The translations under genes were made by a program, and so were the position numbers. From positions 20,976,716 through 21,040,715 of the forward strand of contig NC_023759.2 of the NCBI RefSeq assembly GCF_000499845.2: a stretch of DNA of 64,000 bases, in the 5' to 3' direction. Each line of letters begins with the position of its first letter. Within the stretch, counting starts at the first letter, position 1. This stretch comes from Phaseolus vulgaris (taxonomy: Eukaryota; Streptophyta; Magnoliopsida; Fabales; Fabaceae). The notes beneath the pieces are model-generated. The model saw only the letters and a program-made list of their open reading frames with translations, ran no database searches and was not told where the DNA came from. This document shows, piece after piece, positions 12,508 through 23,644 of this stretch.

Positions 12508-14207
12508 TGTTGAAGCTGGAGGAAGCTTCTTCCCTACCAAGGCTTGATGTGTGTTTGATGAAGAAAATGGCTTGAGTGCTTTGAAGATTGTAATAGGTTT
12601 TTAGATTCATTTGTAATTAGGCTTGTAAATGTGTATGGTTGCCTTTTGCTGTGTAACCTATCCTAGATGCCTAACCAAGTCTAGATCAAGCACATGATGT
12701 GGTTAAATGGTTTTTGAAAAGCTTTTAAAATGGTTTTAACAGTTTTAAAACAGTACACAAATAAATCTGTTTTATGGAGAAAGAATCTGTTTATTTCTTC
12801 TCTGTTAAAAGGCTAATGGTTTTTTTGAAAAGCTTTTAAAATGGTTTTAAAAGTTTTAAAACAGTACACAAATAAATCTGTTTTATGGAGAAAGAATCTG
12901 TTTATTTCTTCTCTGTTAAAAGGCTTTTCTAAATTTCTGTTAGGGCACCAAGGGAAAGCTCAGTTCGTTATTTCAGTTAAAGCTGAGCTGGCCTGTGTGC
13001 TATATTTTAAATCTGTTTCACTAAGAAAGAACAGGTTTATTCCTTGGTGAGTTGAAAGGTTTTTCACAAGTTAGTTAGGACTCCAAAGGTACCACTCAGA
13101 CAGTTATTTCTGTTAAGCTGAGTTGGCAGTTTTCACAAAATAAATCTGTTAAGTTCAAAAATGAATCTGTTGTTTTCTTAACTGCTTTTCAACTGTTTTT
13201 TGAAAAGAAGTTAGAAATTGTTTTCTATATAAAGAAAAGTCTATCTCACATGAATTAGTGCTGAGGAATTACGCTTTTGACAGAGATCAAACAATTTCCA
13301 TGTGAGAAGAAGGATTGAAAGAGTTTTTGAAAGGTTTTCCAAAGAGATTTTCAAGTGTGCTTGTTCTAGGAAACCTTGAATCTTGGTGAAGGTGCTGGTG
13401 CAGTTCTGCAGCAAATTGAACTACTGGTTTTGAGTTCTTGCATCTTCTTTTCAGGTGTAATCTTTCCTTTATTCTGTTTTGTAAAGGTGTAAGTGTTAGT
13501 CACTCCTTGATAGGGTTTCTTGGAGTGCAAGGTGTGCTGAAATAGGGTTTTTCAGCATTGTGTGTGTTGTTCTTGTAGTGTTCAAGAACTGCTGGTTTTG
13601 TAAGTGATTGGTACTGTTTTTAGTGAATTCCACCTTGGGGTAAGGTGAGACTGGATGTAGCTCTGTATGAGTGAACCAGTATAAAAACGTGTGTATCTTG
13701 TATTCTCATCCCTGCACTCTTTTCTGGTTTTTGCTTAATTCTGTCAATAACTAAATCTGTTCTTTTTAAATTGAATCTGTTAATTCTGGGTTAAGTGAAA
13801 ACTGTTCTTCCTGATTTGTTGAAGTTTTCTGATCATAAACAAGGTTGCTGCATATAATGGTTTAAGTGAATTGTGAACAAACTGATCATTCATTAAAACC
13901 TGAGAAAGGATCATACTTCTTGAAATCTTGTGTTGTGTAGCTTTTGATTGATTTCTAAGCACAGTTGTATCCTTCATCCTCACTATATTAAGCTGATCTG
14001 GTTCTGTCATAATTCTCTGTTGATCACAATTTTACATTGAACAAAATTCAAATTGTGCCAAGACTGCTCTGAAGAATCAATCTGTTTCATGTAAAACAAT
14101 CTGTTCTTTTTGCCTCTGGAATACTGAAAAATTGTGTGTTCTTGCGAAAATTTTATAAGCTCAATTCACCCCTCCCCTCTTGAACTTAGACACTAATAGA
14201 CCCAACA
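12508..14207 (+). mobile_element. Solo LTR, Sirevirus-like Ty1/copia, 1700 bp
   Basis: It begins TGTTGAAGC and ends GACCCAACA, flanked by a 5-bp TTACA duplication (12503-12507 and 14208-14212). No internal region follows, so it is a solo LTR. Its plan matches the LTRs at 37138, 47320 and 55939: a TGTTGAA start, a region of repeated AATC(T/G/A)GTT-type motifs, and an end with AATTCACCCCTCCCCTCTTGA. The motif core here is AATCTGTT. Paired copies start at 12764/12784, 12875/12895, 13009/13030 (second member AACAGGTT), 13143/13164, 13754/13774 and 14079/14098. The empty site survives at about 18125 in the duplicated segment, which confirms the insertion. Confidence 0.9.
12706..12925 (+). repeat. 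Tandem duplication of about 110 bp inside the solo LTR
   Basis: Two nearly identical units start with AATGGTTTTT and run through AAACAGTACACAAATAAATC to TCTCTGTTAAAAGGC. They differ by a few T residues and one base. Each unit carries one AATCTGTT pair. Confidence 0.9.
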
Positions 14208-14393
14208 TTACAATCCATTATTTTTTCCTTTCCATGTTAAGGTTCTTTGAATAAGTCATTTGAATGAGAGGAAAAAGTTGTTAGTAAGAGAGTAGTTCAT
14301 ATTAAATGTGTAAGCAAGTTCTTAGTGTTTAACATTGACTTTGACAATCACCTTTGACCTTTTTTTTTATCATTGAGTTGGTCAATAACATCC

Positions 14394-16311
14394 CTAATTT
14401 TTACCCATATATAATAAAATAAAAGTAAAACAAACATTATCTACTTAACATATGAATATATATAACTATCTCATAATTGTATCTAAAAAAAATAAATATC
14501 CCTCTTCATAGGGATTTTAATATATACATCAAAAGTTTTAAACACAAACACAACATTCAAATTAAAACTATCACATCCTCCAGCTGCTCACTTAGGAGCT
14601 CTATTACCTGCAATCTCATATGCTCTTGTGTACAACACGATCATCATAAATAAAGAAACAAACACAAACAAATAACTGGGTAAGCTAGCTATAACAAATT
14701 TTTTTATATAATTTAAATTTCAAATTGATACACGGAATTCATAAATTCTCATACAATTTCTCAAACATTTCACATAATCATCAAGTGTCTATCACGCTCA
14801 TCATCCCCATTACTTCGATTAGATTTCTACTGACTCACATACTCAGACACTTGACTCTACTTTCGGAAGACTCATGTATTGAAATTAGCATCCAGAGACA
14901 AGCACCTGTCATACTACTCACTGTGAAATCCACACAGCCATGCACATAATTATCTCAATATCTCATCATCTCATATGACAGGGTAAATCCATTTGATCTG
15001 CTCTTATCAGTTCTTTCAAACCTCAAACTCAGCCAAATGGACCTCCTTCGACTCTCACAAACTGAATAATTTCATCTATGTGATTTCATTATATCAATAG
15101 AGTTGGGATCGTCTCATTCACAGGACACTCACAAATCAATGCACCCTGATAATAATCTCAACAGGGTATTTCCTTTCCTGAAAATACTATGTCTTGATCA
15201 CACTTTCACTTTATTACATACATCATTTAACACATCAAAGCACCATTCAATCAGATCATATTTTAAACTTTCAAAACAATCTAAATATATCTCAAAATTC
15301 ACTTAAACATATAACTAAGTTCCAAATATACGCTCTCTAAATCAATCATCATCTAAAATCAAACAATCACTTCTCATCAAACTTTTCATTTAAGTAATTC
15401 AACAAAATATTCAAAAATAGTTCAACTCATTATATTATCATTCAAACACTTTCAATTCTCAATCACAAACACTTTCAACAACTTATTCACCTTAAAATCA
15501 ATATAAAAGATTCAAAATCAACCGTTCCAGTCAATATATTACTTTACTTTTCAAAAGAAACAATCTTGCAAGAAAAAATTGGAATTGGTGACCACGTCAC
15601 CCCACATCCAGATCTTCTAACCTAGGGTTCTATTTTAAAAATAAAACTAGTTTCCCTTACCTGGACTTGAGCATATGCTCACTAAGAGCTCCAACCCACC
15701 AAAAGCTTAAGGATAACCTAACTTGCACCACAAAATCCTGATCACAAATCTAACTATATCACTAGAACCCTAATCTAACAGAGGCTAATTCTAAAGATAA
15801 AAACCTCACATGAAAACTTAAACTAAAAGGCAACCCTAACCAGATCAAAACTAACTCAAAGGAAAATGAGCCAAGAATGAACTTACTCTATCTAAGATTC
15901 TGATCGGGCAATCTCGTAGAGTTCACTGCCAGGAGTCCAATGGTAGACTCCGATCGTCAAACTGATGAGCGAGGAGGTCAGAATCTTAGAGAGAAGGGAG
16001 AGGAAAGGAAAAAGGGAACAAAAATGAACTTACTTTATCACAGATTTTGATCGGGCAATCTTGTAGATCTCGTTGCCAAAGTCTAATGGTGGACTCCGAT
16101 CGTCAAACTGATGAACGAGGAGGTCAGAATCTTAGAGAGAATGGAGAGGAAAGGAAAAAGAAACTTCTAGAGAGATGGTGATTCTTTTAAAATGAAACCT
16201 GAATAACTAAATTTCTATTTATATAAATTTTTCCTTTTTAATAATAAAATATTCAGGTGCCATTTTAATTGTACCATTTCTACTCTAAGACTATTTTTCT
16301 CAATCCTTACA
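14394..16311 (-). mobile_element. LTR of a Tekay/Del-like Ty3/gypsy element (minus)
   Basis: Read on the minus strand it starts TGTAAGGATTGAG, just after a purine-rich stretch (GTTGAGGAGAA) that fits a polypurine tract. Beyond that lies sequence encoding the lineage's 3' phrase around 'FGD/GTKIFL'. The minus-strand end is near the plus-strand AACATCCCTAATTTTTACCC. A second copy of that end, preserved as TGTAACATCCC, lies at 17505. The LTR is about 1.9 kb. No TSD is recovered because both flanks are rearranged. Confidence 0.55.
15876..16165 (-). repeat. Tandem duplication of about 145 bp inside the LTR
   Basis: Two units begin AATGAACTTACT, share GATCGTCAAACTGATGA and AGGAGGTCAGAATCTTAGAG, and end in AGAGGAAAGGAAAAAG. 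They differ at roughly one position in ten. Confidence 0.85.
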
Positions 16312-16845
16312 TTCTCCTCAACAAGAAAAATTTTCGTCCCCGAAAATTGACTTACCAGAAAAGAGATAAGTATAGGTTTCGTTTCTCTAATGGTTTCTTC
16401 TAATTCTGAAGTTGCATCACTAGACTTATCATCCCTGATCCTTCCACACAAATTATATTGTATTTTCGACACACAAATCCAGCAAAAATAAATTATACTA
16501 ACAGAACCAGATGCATGCACACATTGGATTCAAAACAAATGCAGTGTCTAGCCATGGACAGGAAATTCAGTTATTAAATGAAACCAAAAAAAAATTTTAT
16601 ATCATCTGGAAAGGATGGCAATAATAAATTACAAAGTCAACAACTAGTAAGGATGTATTTATGGGGCTGTATACCCATATGTTACCGTGTTTTGGTGAAT
16701 GAAGTTATTATCACATGTTAAAATAAATATATTTTGTTCATAACTGAAGTCAATCAAACCTGACAAGACATACTTAATTTGCAACAATCACACGGAGAAT
16801 AATTTGTTGTATTTATTTAAACCAAGTGAAATAATTTAAGAGAAT
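16312..16845 (-). other. Truncated internal region of the minus Ty3/gypsy element
   Basis: A minus-strand frame at 16215-16520 includes FSGTKIFLVEENVRIEK, the 3' untranslated or pol-tail area that normally precedes the 3' LTR in this lineage. No integrase or reverse transcriptase is present before the next LTR fragment at about 16846. Confidence 0.4.
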
Positions 16846-17502
16846 TGTGACCGTAAGTGTACCGGTATGGGTGAGACTGAGAGCTGGTCTTCCTAACCGA
16901 GACAAGGGAAACCAGCCGGTCGACCGACACCAACCATTCAAGACTCATCGGATATACCCATCCTCGAGCCTGGGGGGCAACTGTACCGGTATGCCCGACC
17001 GACACCATGACGTGTCTCGGTCTCCCTGCCCGAGATGACTGAGACACGTTGGCACGACTATGTCAACATGGCCGACCGACCGACACGTATAACCATTAAT
17101 GCTCAAACCAAGGTTAGTGAAGCTAAACCATCATTAAGGATTAGGTAGTGCAACCCTAAGAGTGATCCACTCCACTAATCAGGCCCAATGAGGTAAACCT
17201 ATTAAAATAATATAAATAACACACATTCCAAGGAGCAAAGTACGTCATTTATTACTGTGCACCTACCCGAATATTGATCACCCGCTTTACTGACTTGAGC
17301 GTCGGAGTGCCTTCCACAGGTACCCCCCCTCCCCCCCCCCCCCCCCACCCCCGCCCCATTCGGTGTTCACCCAGGACTGAGAGCCGAAGGAGAAGCACCA
17401 AGATGAGAAGGACCCCAGTCAAGCACCCAGCAACCTGCCCGACCGAAGGAGGAAGACGAAGACTTCAATAGTTCTCTAGGTCTCATCTCCCTAGCAGGAA
17501 CA
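16846..17502 (+). mobile_element. Tat-like LTR fragment, GC-rich
   Basis: The stretch is much richer in GC than its surroundings. It carries GACTTGAGCGTCGGAGTG at 17292-17309, the signature R/U5 sequence shared with the LTRs at 1719 and 54012, and ends CTAGCAGGAACA like the 54012 LTR (GGCAGGAACA). A poly-C run lies at about 17323-17348. The 5' edge is uncertain and I could not find a matching target-site duplication, so it may be truncated. Confidence 0.6.
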
Positions 17503-17504
17503 AA

Positions 17505-17637
17505 TGTAACATCCCTAATTTTTACCCATATATAATAAAATAAAAGTAAAACAAACACTATCTACTTAACATATGACTATATATAACTATCTCATAATTG
17601 TATCTAAAAAAATAAATATCCCTCTTCATAGGGATTT
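17505..17637 (-). mobile_element. Fragment of the second Tekay-like LTR
   Basis: TGTAACATCCCTAATTTTTA through CATAGGGATTT is almost identical to 14397-14517. It is therefore the terminal 130 bp of the same LTR family, cut off where duplicated copy B begins. Confidence 0.75.
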
Positions 17638-18274
17638 ATCTTTAAGTCACTTCTTACTTTTGAAAATAGTAAATGTTTATAAAGCAAAATATAACTAACT
17701 AATAACAGCCAACAAAGTGAACATAACTTCTTAAAAAGATAATACATAGTATATCTCATTAAGATTATGTCGTGCAATGTGTATTTCAAGTTTTTGATTT
17801 TGTTTGCCTCACTTTCTCATCAATCTTAAATATTTAGTTTATATTGTAGATCTTCTTAATTAATAGTTTCTGTACATTTATTAGCTTCATGAAAGTATCT
17901 ATTGTAGGATTTATGCAATTTTTTAACATGACTATTGAAATAAATTCTATAACTTTATGCATTATGCATTTCGTGACAAGGGGGGAAAGAGAACAAAAGG
18001 TCTGAATAACCTTGCTCTGTCTTGTACAATTTTGACTCGTGCAAAATATCTTGATTTCTTTGTTTTTGAGAGTCAACTATTTTTATTACAACATTTAGAG
18101 AGAAAAAGACAAAGTATATAAGAATTACAGTCCATTATTTTTTCCTTTTCATGTTAAGGTAAAAAGTTGTTAGTAAGAGAATAGTTCATATTAAATGTGC
18201 AAGCAAGTTCTTAGTGTTTAACATTGACTTTGACAATCACCTTTGACTTTTTTTTATCATTGAGTTGGACAATA
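17634..18274. repeat. Duplicated segment, copy B (unoccupied)
   Basis: It matches copy A (12018-12507 and 14213-14397) without the 1.7-kb solo LTR. At about 18122-18136, AGAATTACAGTCCATTA shows the uninterrupted target site. Small indels, such as loss of about 25 bases after ATGTTAAGGT, separate the copies. Confidence 0.85.
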
Positions 18275-18469
18275 TAAACACATTGGGAATTGGATATAAC
18301 ATGGAGACTTGCCCTAATAATCATATTGATCGAAAAATTTGAGAAAAAATGATAGTATTGATTATACATTATAAAGATCTTCATATTTGTCTCATTTATA
18401 CACAAACCATTGTATTATCAAGAATTTAGTACATTGTTATCATAAAAGTCATTAGATTCATTGGACTAC

Positions 18470-19455
18470 GTTAGGATAGTTAGTATTGGACCATCTTTCC
18501 AACACTAAAATTCTTCTCAATCATATTATCTATGTAGCTCAATTGGTTACTACAATATATTATACTTTAATTATTGAAAGTTCAACAATTGGTTATATTT
18601 TTAAGATCATGATACAACACTTGTCCCAAATTCCTGATTTTTTTTAAAAAAAAATTCTACCTCTCTTGTCCAAGTACTAGTTGTATATCTAACAAGCCTC
18701 AAGCCTCGCATAATTGATATTAGCATAAAAAATTGTATCTGTAAAAGTACTTTGGTTATATTTAAGAATTGTTTTTGTTGCTTGTAAATGAAAATCATGT
18801 GTCACTTGTATAAATATGCTAAGAAAACTCACTCCATAAAGTTATTTGGTCTAGTTGTAGTAAAAAAATTTAAACTTTTAATCAAACTTTAATATCGAGC
18901 TTCATTAACCGTTTTGCCTTCAATTTTTTCTTGTTAGCTTCAATATTTTTCAACTAGTATGGAAATGCACTTTGGATTTTGGATTTTTCATCTTGAATTT
19001 CTTCAAAATGTCACATAATACTCTTTTTGGAATGAAAATCTCATCATTCTATTTAACGACCTCAATGCCAAATAAAAAAACAAAAAAAATTAAGCCTACA
19101 TTTGTCACCTCATAGCAACTTATCCTAATATTATTTATTTCTAGAACCATCTACACTCTTAATGTGTGCTTTAACCCATACAAAACTTTATTCAATCTGT
19201 ATACTTTATCTTTGTCTTCTTTGACTACCTATTCTACAAGTGGTTCAACATGAACTAGTTATGTCTTTTGTTTATATCTTTTTGCAACCAACCTCACTTT
19301 AGAGCGATCAATTTCTAAGTTGGGGTTGTATTGTCTTGTACACATATTTCACTTTAATAAGATTGTATTTGCTAATAAATCTATTAATGCTCACATATTG
19401 TTCTTCTCAATAGCATGAAATTCATCATCCATGTCTTCACTCCAATTCCTATTTT
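18470..19455 (-). pseudogene. Decayed Ty1/copia pol (reverse transcriptase to RNase H)
   Basis: Read on the minus strand from about 19455, shifted frames give a chain of copia landmarks in the right order. NWSEDMDDEFHAIEKNN is the start of reverse transcriptase ('W..AM..E..AI..N'). VKYVYKT follows, then a HLQATKTILKYNQSTFTDTI block, the region before RNase H. PIVELS...VQYIVVTN at about 18560-18500 is the RNase H block normally 'QP.V.LS..EAEY.A'. Stops and frameshifts are frequent. No LTR belonging to it is identified. Confidence 0.65.
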
Positions 19456-20472
19456 ACTAATAATTGATGGTTCCTATATGATTACTATATGGTTTTGGTA
19501 TATCAAAAGTTGAATATGGGATTTTTTTTTTCAGAGTTGTTAGTATTAGAGAAAAAATCAATAAACATCAAGTTATTTTGGGTAAGTGCTTATAATAAAG
19601 TGTTAACACATGAATCTATCTTAGTATCAGATCATGACATACTTTGTTTGATGACAATAGGCACAAATGTTTCGTATGAAGACAATAGACGGAAAACACC
19701 TTGCATACATATATGCATTTGATAAGCTTATGCGTGAGATAGAAAATAAGATAAGTGTATAGTTTTTCTCTTAACTTTATAAATGTTTCTATTACGTTTG
19801 CAAAGAATGTTTCTTCATCTAACCACTAAGAAGACCATACAAAATTGTCAACATTAAATGATTTCTCAAGAAGTGCATTCAAGCTACTTTATGGTAAAAT
19901 CTTCACGGAAAGGAAATTTTGTCATTATTGCATAGACTTTCATCTCATACGATCTTAACTTTTACTCTAGATGAGATATAGTAATATGACATGGACCTAA
20001 TAAGCTATGTTGATCAGTACTAAAAGTTTCCTTAAAATAGAAGTATGAATGCTGCATGGAGATCATCAACCCTCATGTTGATGAGGACATGCACAATATG
20101 AAGAATGAATGACTTCTACTTCTCTCACAACAACTAGTTAAGGATTTGCAACGATTCTTTCATAAATCTCTATATATAGAAGATACCTTTAAATAAGAGC
20201 GTTTATGACAATAACAACACTCAAGAGATAAACTTACGAAGTTACGAACAACTCTATATAAAGATAAAATCTTAATTGTGAAAAACCTAGCTCATTGGTA
20301 GAACAATTGTGTGTTCTTTAGTTATCTCGAATAGCAAACCAAATCGTATATACATTGTAAGACACAATGCCTCTTTTAGTGAGCGAACATGTGATCATTT
20401 GATCGCACCCTCTTGTAACCAAGTTGTATTAGCCATGAGTAGTTGTGATCCAAAGAATACTCAGTCTTGCAT
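19456..20472. other. Unassigned stretch between copia remnant and CRM-like LTR
   Basis: There is a 77-codon open frame at 19489-19722 and a 72-codon one at 20309-20527 running into the LTR. Neither resembles a protein I know. The left part may be further copia pol, but no landmark was found. Confidence 0.35.
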
Positions 20473-20992
20473 TGATACAACCCAACTCGACAAGCAGATG
20501 ACTAAGGACACCACAAACAATTTATAATTAGGTCAGTCATCTTAGCATCCCAAACAAGGTCCCACCAAACATCAGAAGGACCTTAGCAGAAGAAGAACTG
20601 GACATAGGCCAGAGCTTCAAATGTTATTTCTTCTGGTCTTTTTACAAGACAAGTTTATGTAAATAATTTTGGCTCTTTTGGGGGGTCCAAATAGAAGAAT
20701 AAGCTAGAGTAGGGTGTGCTTAGTAATTTGGTCTTGTGCCAACCCCACCTTTCATGACATGTGCTCCTAGGTTTAAGGTTTCTTTGACCTACCTTCTAGA
20801 AGGTTGCTCACAAATGACGCTTTTACCCCTCTCACTCTTGCTCCCCAAGTCACTCTCTCCTATATATAGGGTGTCTTGCCTCATGTATTTTTACACATGA
20901 ATTTTGAATAGAAGAAAAACTCTGCTTGAGTGATTAGTGAGCTCTGTCTCCTAAAGGTTTTTGGATTTTATCTTGTGAGTATAGTGATCTTC
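20473..20992 (+). mobile_element. 5' LTR (first part) of the CRM-like element
   Basis: It starts TGATACAACCCAACTCGACA, aligns with 31614-31999 and, in reverse, with the copy ending at 48822. A TATA box (CTCCTATATATAGG) lies near 20858-20871. The LTR is cut at 20992 by the nested element and resumes at 27097 with AAGTGGCGGTTCG. Confidence 0.7.
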
Positions 20993-21844
20993 TGATAAGT
21001 GGCTAATTTCAGTAATATTTCATATTAAAATATAGGCACTTATGAGGATTTATTGCTAATTTACATATAAAATAATTCCTAATTTATGAATTTATACCTT
21101 TTTACATTTTTATGAGCTTTATTTGAATAAGAGCATTTTATTCCCAGATTTGGTGTTAATTGCATATTTCTAGGGAGAATGGAATGTGATAGAAGTATGC
21201 GTAGCTAATTCTACCCTTTGGGATTGGAAGTAATCTGCTCAAACTCTTATGTATTGAGGTGATATCTTATATATTAATATTCAGTTCTTGATTGATTATT
21301 GGTATTGTTGTTTTACTTTTAACTTTTCGTGACAAATTGAGAATCTTAAATCTGACCGAGAGGTATTTTTAGGATTTGGACCTAAACATCAATACTTAGC
21401 ATATTTGAGTGCTAGGGATAGACTTGAAATGTTAATTGCCATTAACGTCTGAGTGTGATTCTAAGTTGTTTTTATAAATATGCGAGGGATCGATATTTAG
21501 GAAACATTCTTAAGGATTTTATATGCGAGAGATCGATATAAATGAATTTTCTACGGGCATCAATTTCAATCAAAGAACTCAATATTAACATGCTAATCAA
21601 AATACATGAGAGTGTGAGAGATGAAACCTAATCCCTATTTTTCCAATTGAAGCAACTAATTCTTTGTTTGTTTTCTGATTGATTAGTGCCAACACAGTAA
21701 CTTATAAACTCTTTTTATTGTTATGTTGTTATATTTAGCGAATATTGTACTTGATAATTTACTGTTCCTTGTGGATCGATATCCGTCCTGAGGGACAATT
21801 ATTACTTCTGACAAACACGGTGCACTTGCCGTAAAAGGTCATCA
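20993..21844 (+). repeat. 5' LTR of the TR-GAG-like element (852 bp, shortened)
   Basis: It runs from TGATAAGTGGC to GGTCATCA. Against the 3' LTR it lacks about 240 bp, lost between CTAGGGA and GGGAGAATGG, where the shared GGGA suggests a microhomology deletion. The rest is nearly identical to the 3' LTR and to the solo LTR at 29906. Confidence 0.9.
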
Positions 21845-21846
21845 AG

Positions 21847-21868
21847 TTTTTGGCGCAATTGTCGGGAA
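21847..21868 (+). other. Primer-binding site (tRNA-Asp type)
   Basis: TTGGCGCAATTGTCGGGAAA follows the 5' LTR after a few bases. It matches the classic TGGCGCCGTTGCCGGGGA site of Athila-group elements with several changes. Confidence 0.7.
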
Positions 21869-22449
21869 ACAGATTTGATTTGTTGAGTATAATTTCCTAA
21901 ATATTGTAAATATTTTAATTTTTTTTATTTGTTTTGATTTTTTATTTGTTTTATTATATTTTATTTTTGTTTTTTTTAGGATTAGTTTAAGTAGTTTTAT
22001 TTAGGTTTACCTAACTGTTATTTATTTGTTTTAATTATATTTTATTACTAGTTTTAGTTTTTATTTCTAAGTAAGCTAGTTAGTTAGTTGTTTACAATTA
22101 TAGTTTTCATTTTTATTTTTTTAGCTTTATTTTATTTTATTTTATTTTTTATTTTTAAGTACGTTATTTATTGTTTTTAGTGTTTTCTTTAATTCTGTTT
22201 TTAGTTTGTATTTTATCTATATTCTTTTTTCTTCTTCTTTTTTTTTTGAATATTTTTGTTATTTTTCTCTTAACGTCATTTTAGTGTTTTATTTTTGTTT
22301 TTTTTTATTTTTATTTTATTTTACATATTTTGTTTTTATTTTTATCTTCAAATTTATTTTGAATTTATTTTATTTTATTTTATTCTTTTTAAAGAAAAAA
22401 AAGTACTCAGTTTTTTTTCTCCACTAATATGTTTTAGGAAGAAAGCAAC

Positions 22450-23644
22450 ATGGCAGAAGAACAAGCACCACCTCCGAGGAGGACACTTGGAGATTATGTC
22501 ATGTACCAAGGACCAAGACATTTTTCTAGTATTGCAATACCTACTACTGCCAAGGCCTTGAAAATAAATCTCGATTTTCTCACTCTCATTAGTGCCTATC
22601 AATTTACAACAATGGAACATGAGGATTCATATTCACATTTGGATACATTTTATGAATTGGTAGGAACAATGGGTTTTCAATCAGGTGATCTTGAAAATGT
22701 TTATATGCGCTTGTTTTCTTTTTCATTGGCAGGAAAGGCTAAGGAATGACTCAAATCACTTCCAAATTAGCTGGAAGGATGTAGAGGAAAAAATTTTGCA
22801 AATATTTTTTCCAATTTCTTGCTACATCAAAGCAAAGTCTGAAATCTCTATGTTCAGACAAGGAGCAAATCTAGTCTTCTGTGATACATGGGAAAGATTT
22901 AAGATGATATTGAGAAAATGCCCAAATCATGGGTTTGAAGATATTGCACAACTGAGCATATTCCTGAATGGTCTCAAATCTGACATAAAGATGCTCCTAG
23001 ATGTTGCAGCTGGTGGCACAATGATGGCCCTTAATGTAGAACAAGCGACAACAATTATTGATGCATTGGCATCAACTGATTATAAAGCCCAACATGATGG
23101 ACAAGATCTTTAGAATAAAGGGTTGTTAGAAGATGCACTCTTAGCTAAAAATAAGATTCTGGCACAGCAGATTAAGCAACTAACTGCACAAATGGCTAAA
23201 TTGCCCCAACAATTATATGTTGTTCATTCATCTCAAAGCCAGAGTCAGTCAATCAGGTGTGATTTTTGTGGAGGTGTTCATCCTAATGGTCACTGTTTTT
23301 ATCATAACAATTCACCTGAAATTGAGGATCCATCCATGCTTGAAAGAATGAGTAAAATTGAAGACGCCCAAACAAAGATTGTGAGCGCGCAGGACAATAT
23401 TGTGAGAGCGCAGGACAATAACATGGCCATGATTAGGAGTATAAAGATCCAGATGGGACAACTGACCAAACAAATTGCACAAATTGCAGAGGAACAAAAT
23501 GGCCAGTTTTCAGTCAATAGCCAAACCAACTCAAAAGAGCATTGTGATAATGTAGTCGCTGAAAAAGAAGAAAAAGATGAGACAAAGGGGAAGAGAGATA
23601 AGAAAGAGAGAAGTGAGGAGGAAAAAATAAAGAGAAAAAAGTGA
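22450..23644 (+). pseudogene. gag of the TR-GAG-like element, lightly damaged
   Basis: Gag is the structural protein that packages retrotransposon RNA. The frame opens at ATG 22450 and reads through a typical gag core: a 'FYELVGTMGFQSGD' segment, then SFSLAGKAKE. There a TGA at 22747 replaces the Trp of the usual 'AK.WL..LP' motif. After a frame change at about 22685-22750 the core continues to 23113 (WERFKMILRKCPNHG, then LDVAAGGTM). A third open piece, 23123-23644, carries CDFCGGVHPNGHC, a zinc-knuckle-like motif near its residue 50, followed by a long coiled, Glu/Lys-rich tail. Only one stop and one or two frameshifts separate it from an intact frame, so the damage is recent. Confidence 0.75.

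Larger units (their letters stand above)
12018..14397. repeat. Duplicated segment, copy A (split by a solo LTR)
   Basis: Bases 12018-12507 plus 14213-14397 match 17634-18274 at high identity over about 640 bp. Shared phrases include GTCACTTCTTACTTTTGAAA, GATTATGTCGTGCAATGTG and AAGTTCTTAGTGTTTAACA. Copy A carries the 1.7-kb solo LTR at 12508-14207; copy B does not. No protein is recognised in either copy. Confidence 0.85.

Noticed and set aside
16817..17471. Several open frames on both strands in a GC-rich stretch
   Set aside because: They overlap the Tat-like LTR fragment. High GC lowers stop frequency, and no domain is visible.
22206..22427. Phe/Tyr-rich open frame with a membrane-like composition
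   Set aside because: It is T-rich leader of the TR-GAG-like element, and the composition follows from the base bias.
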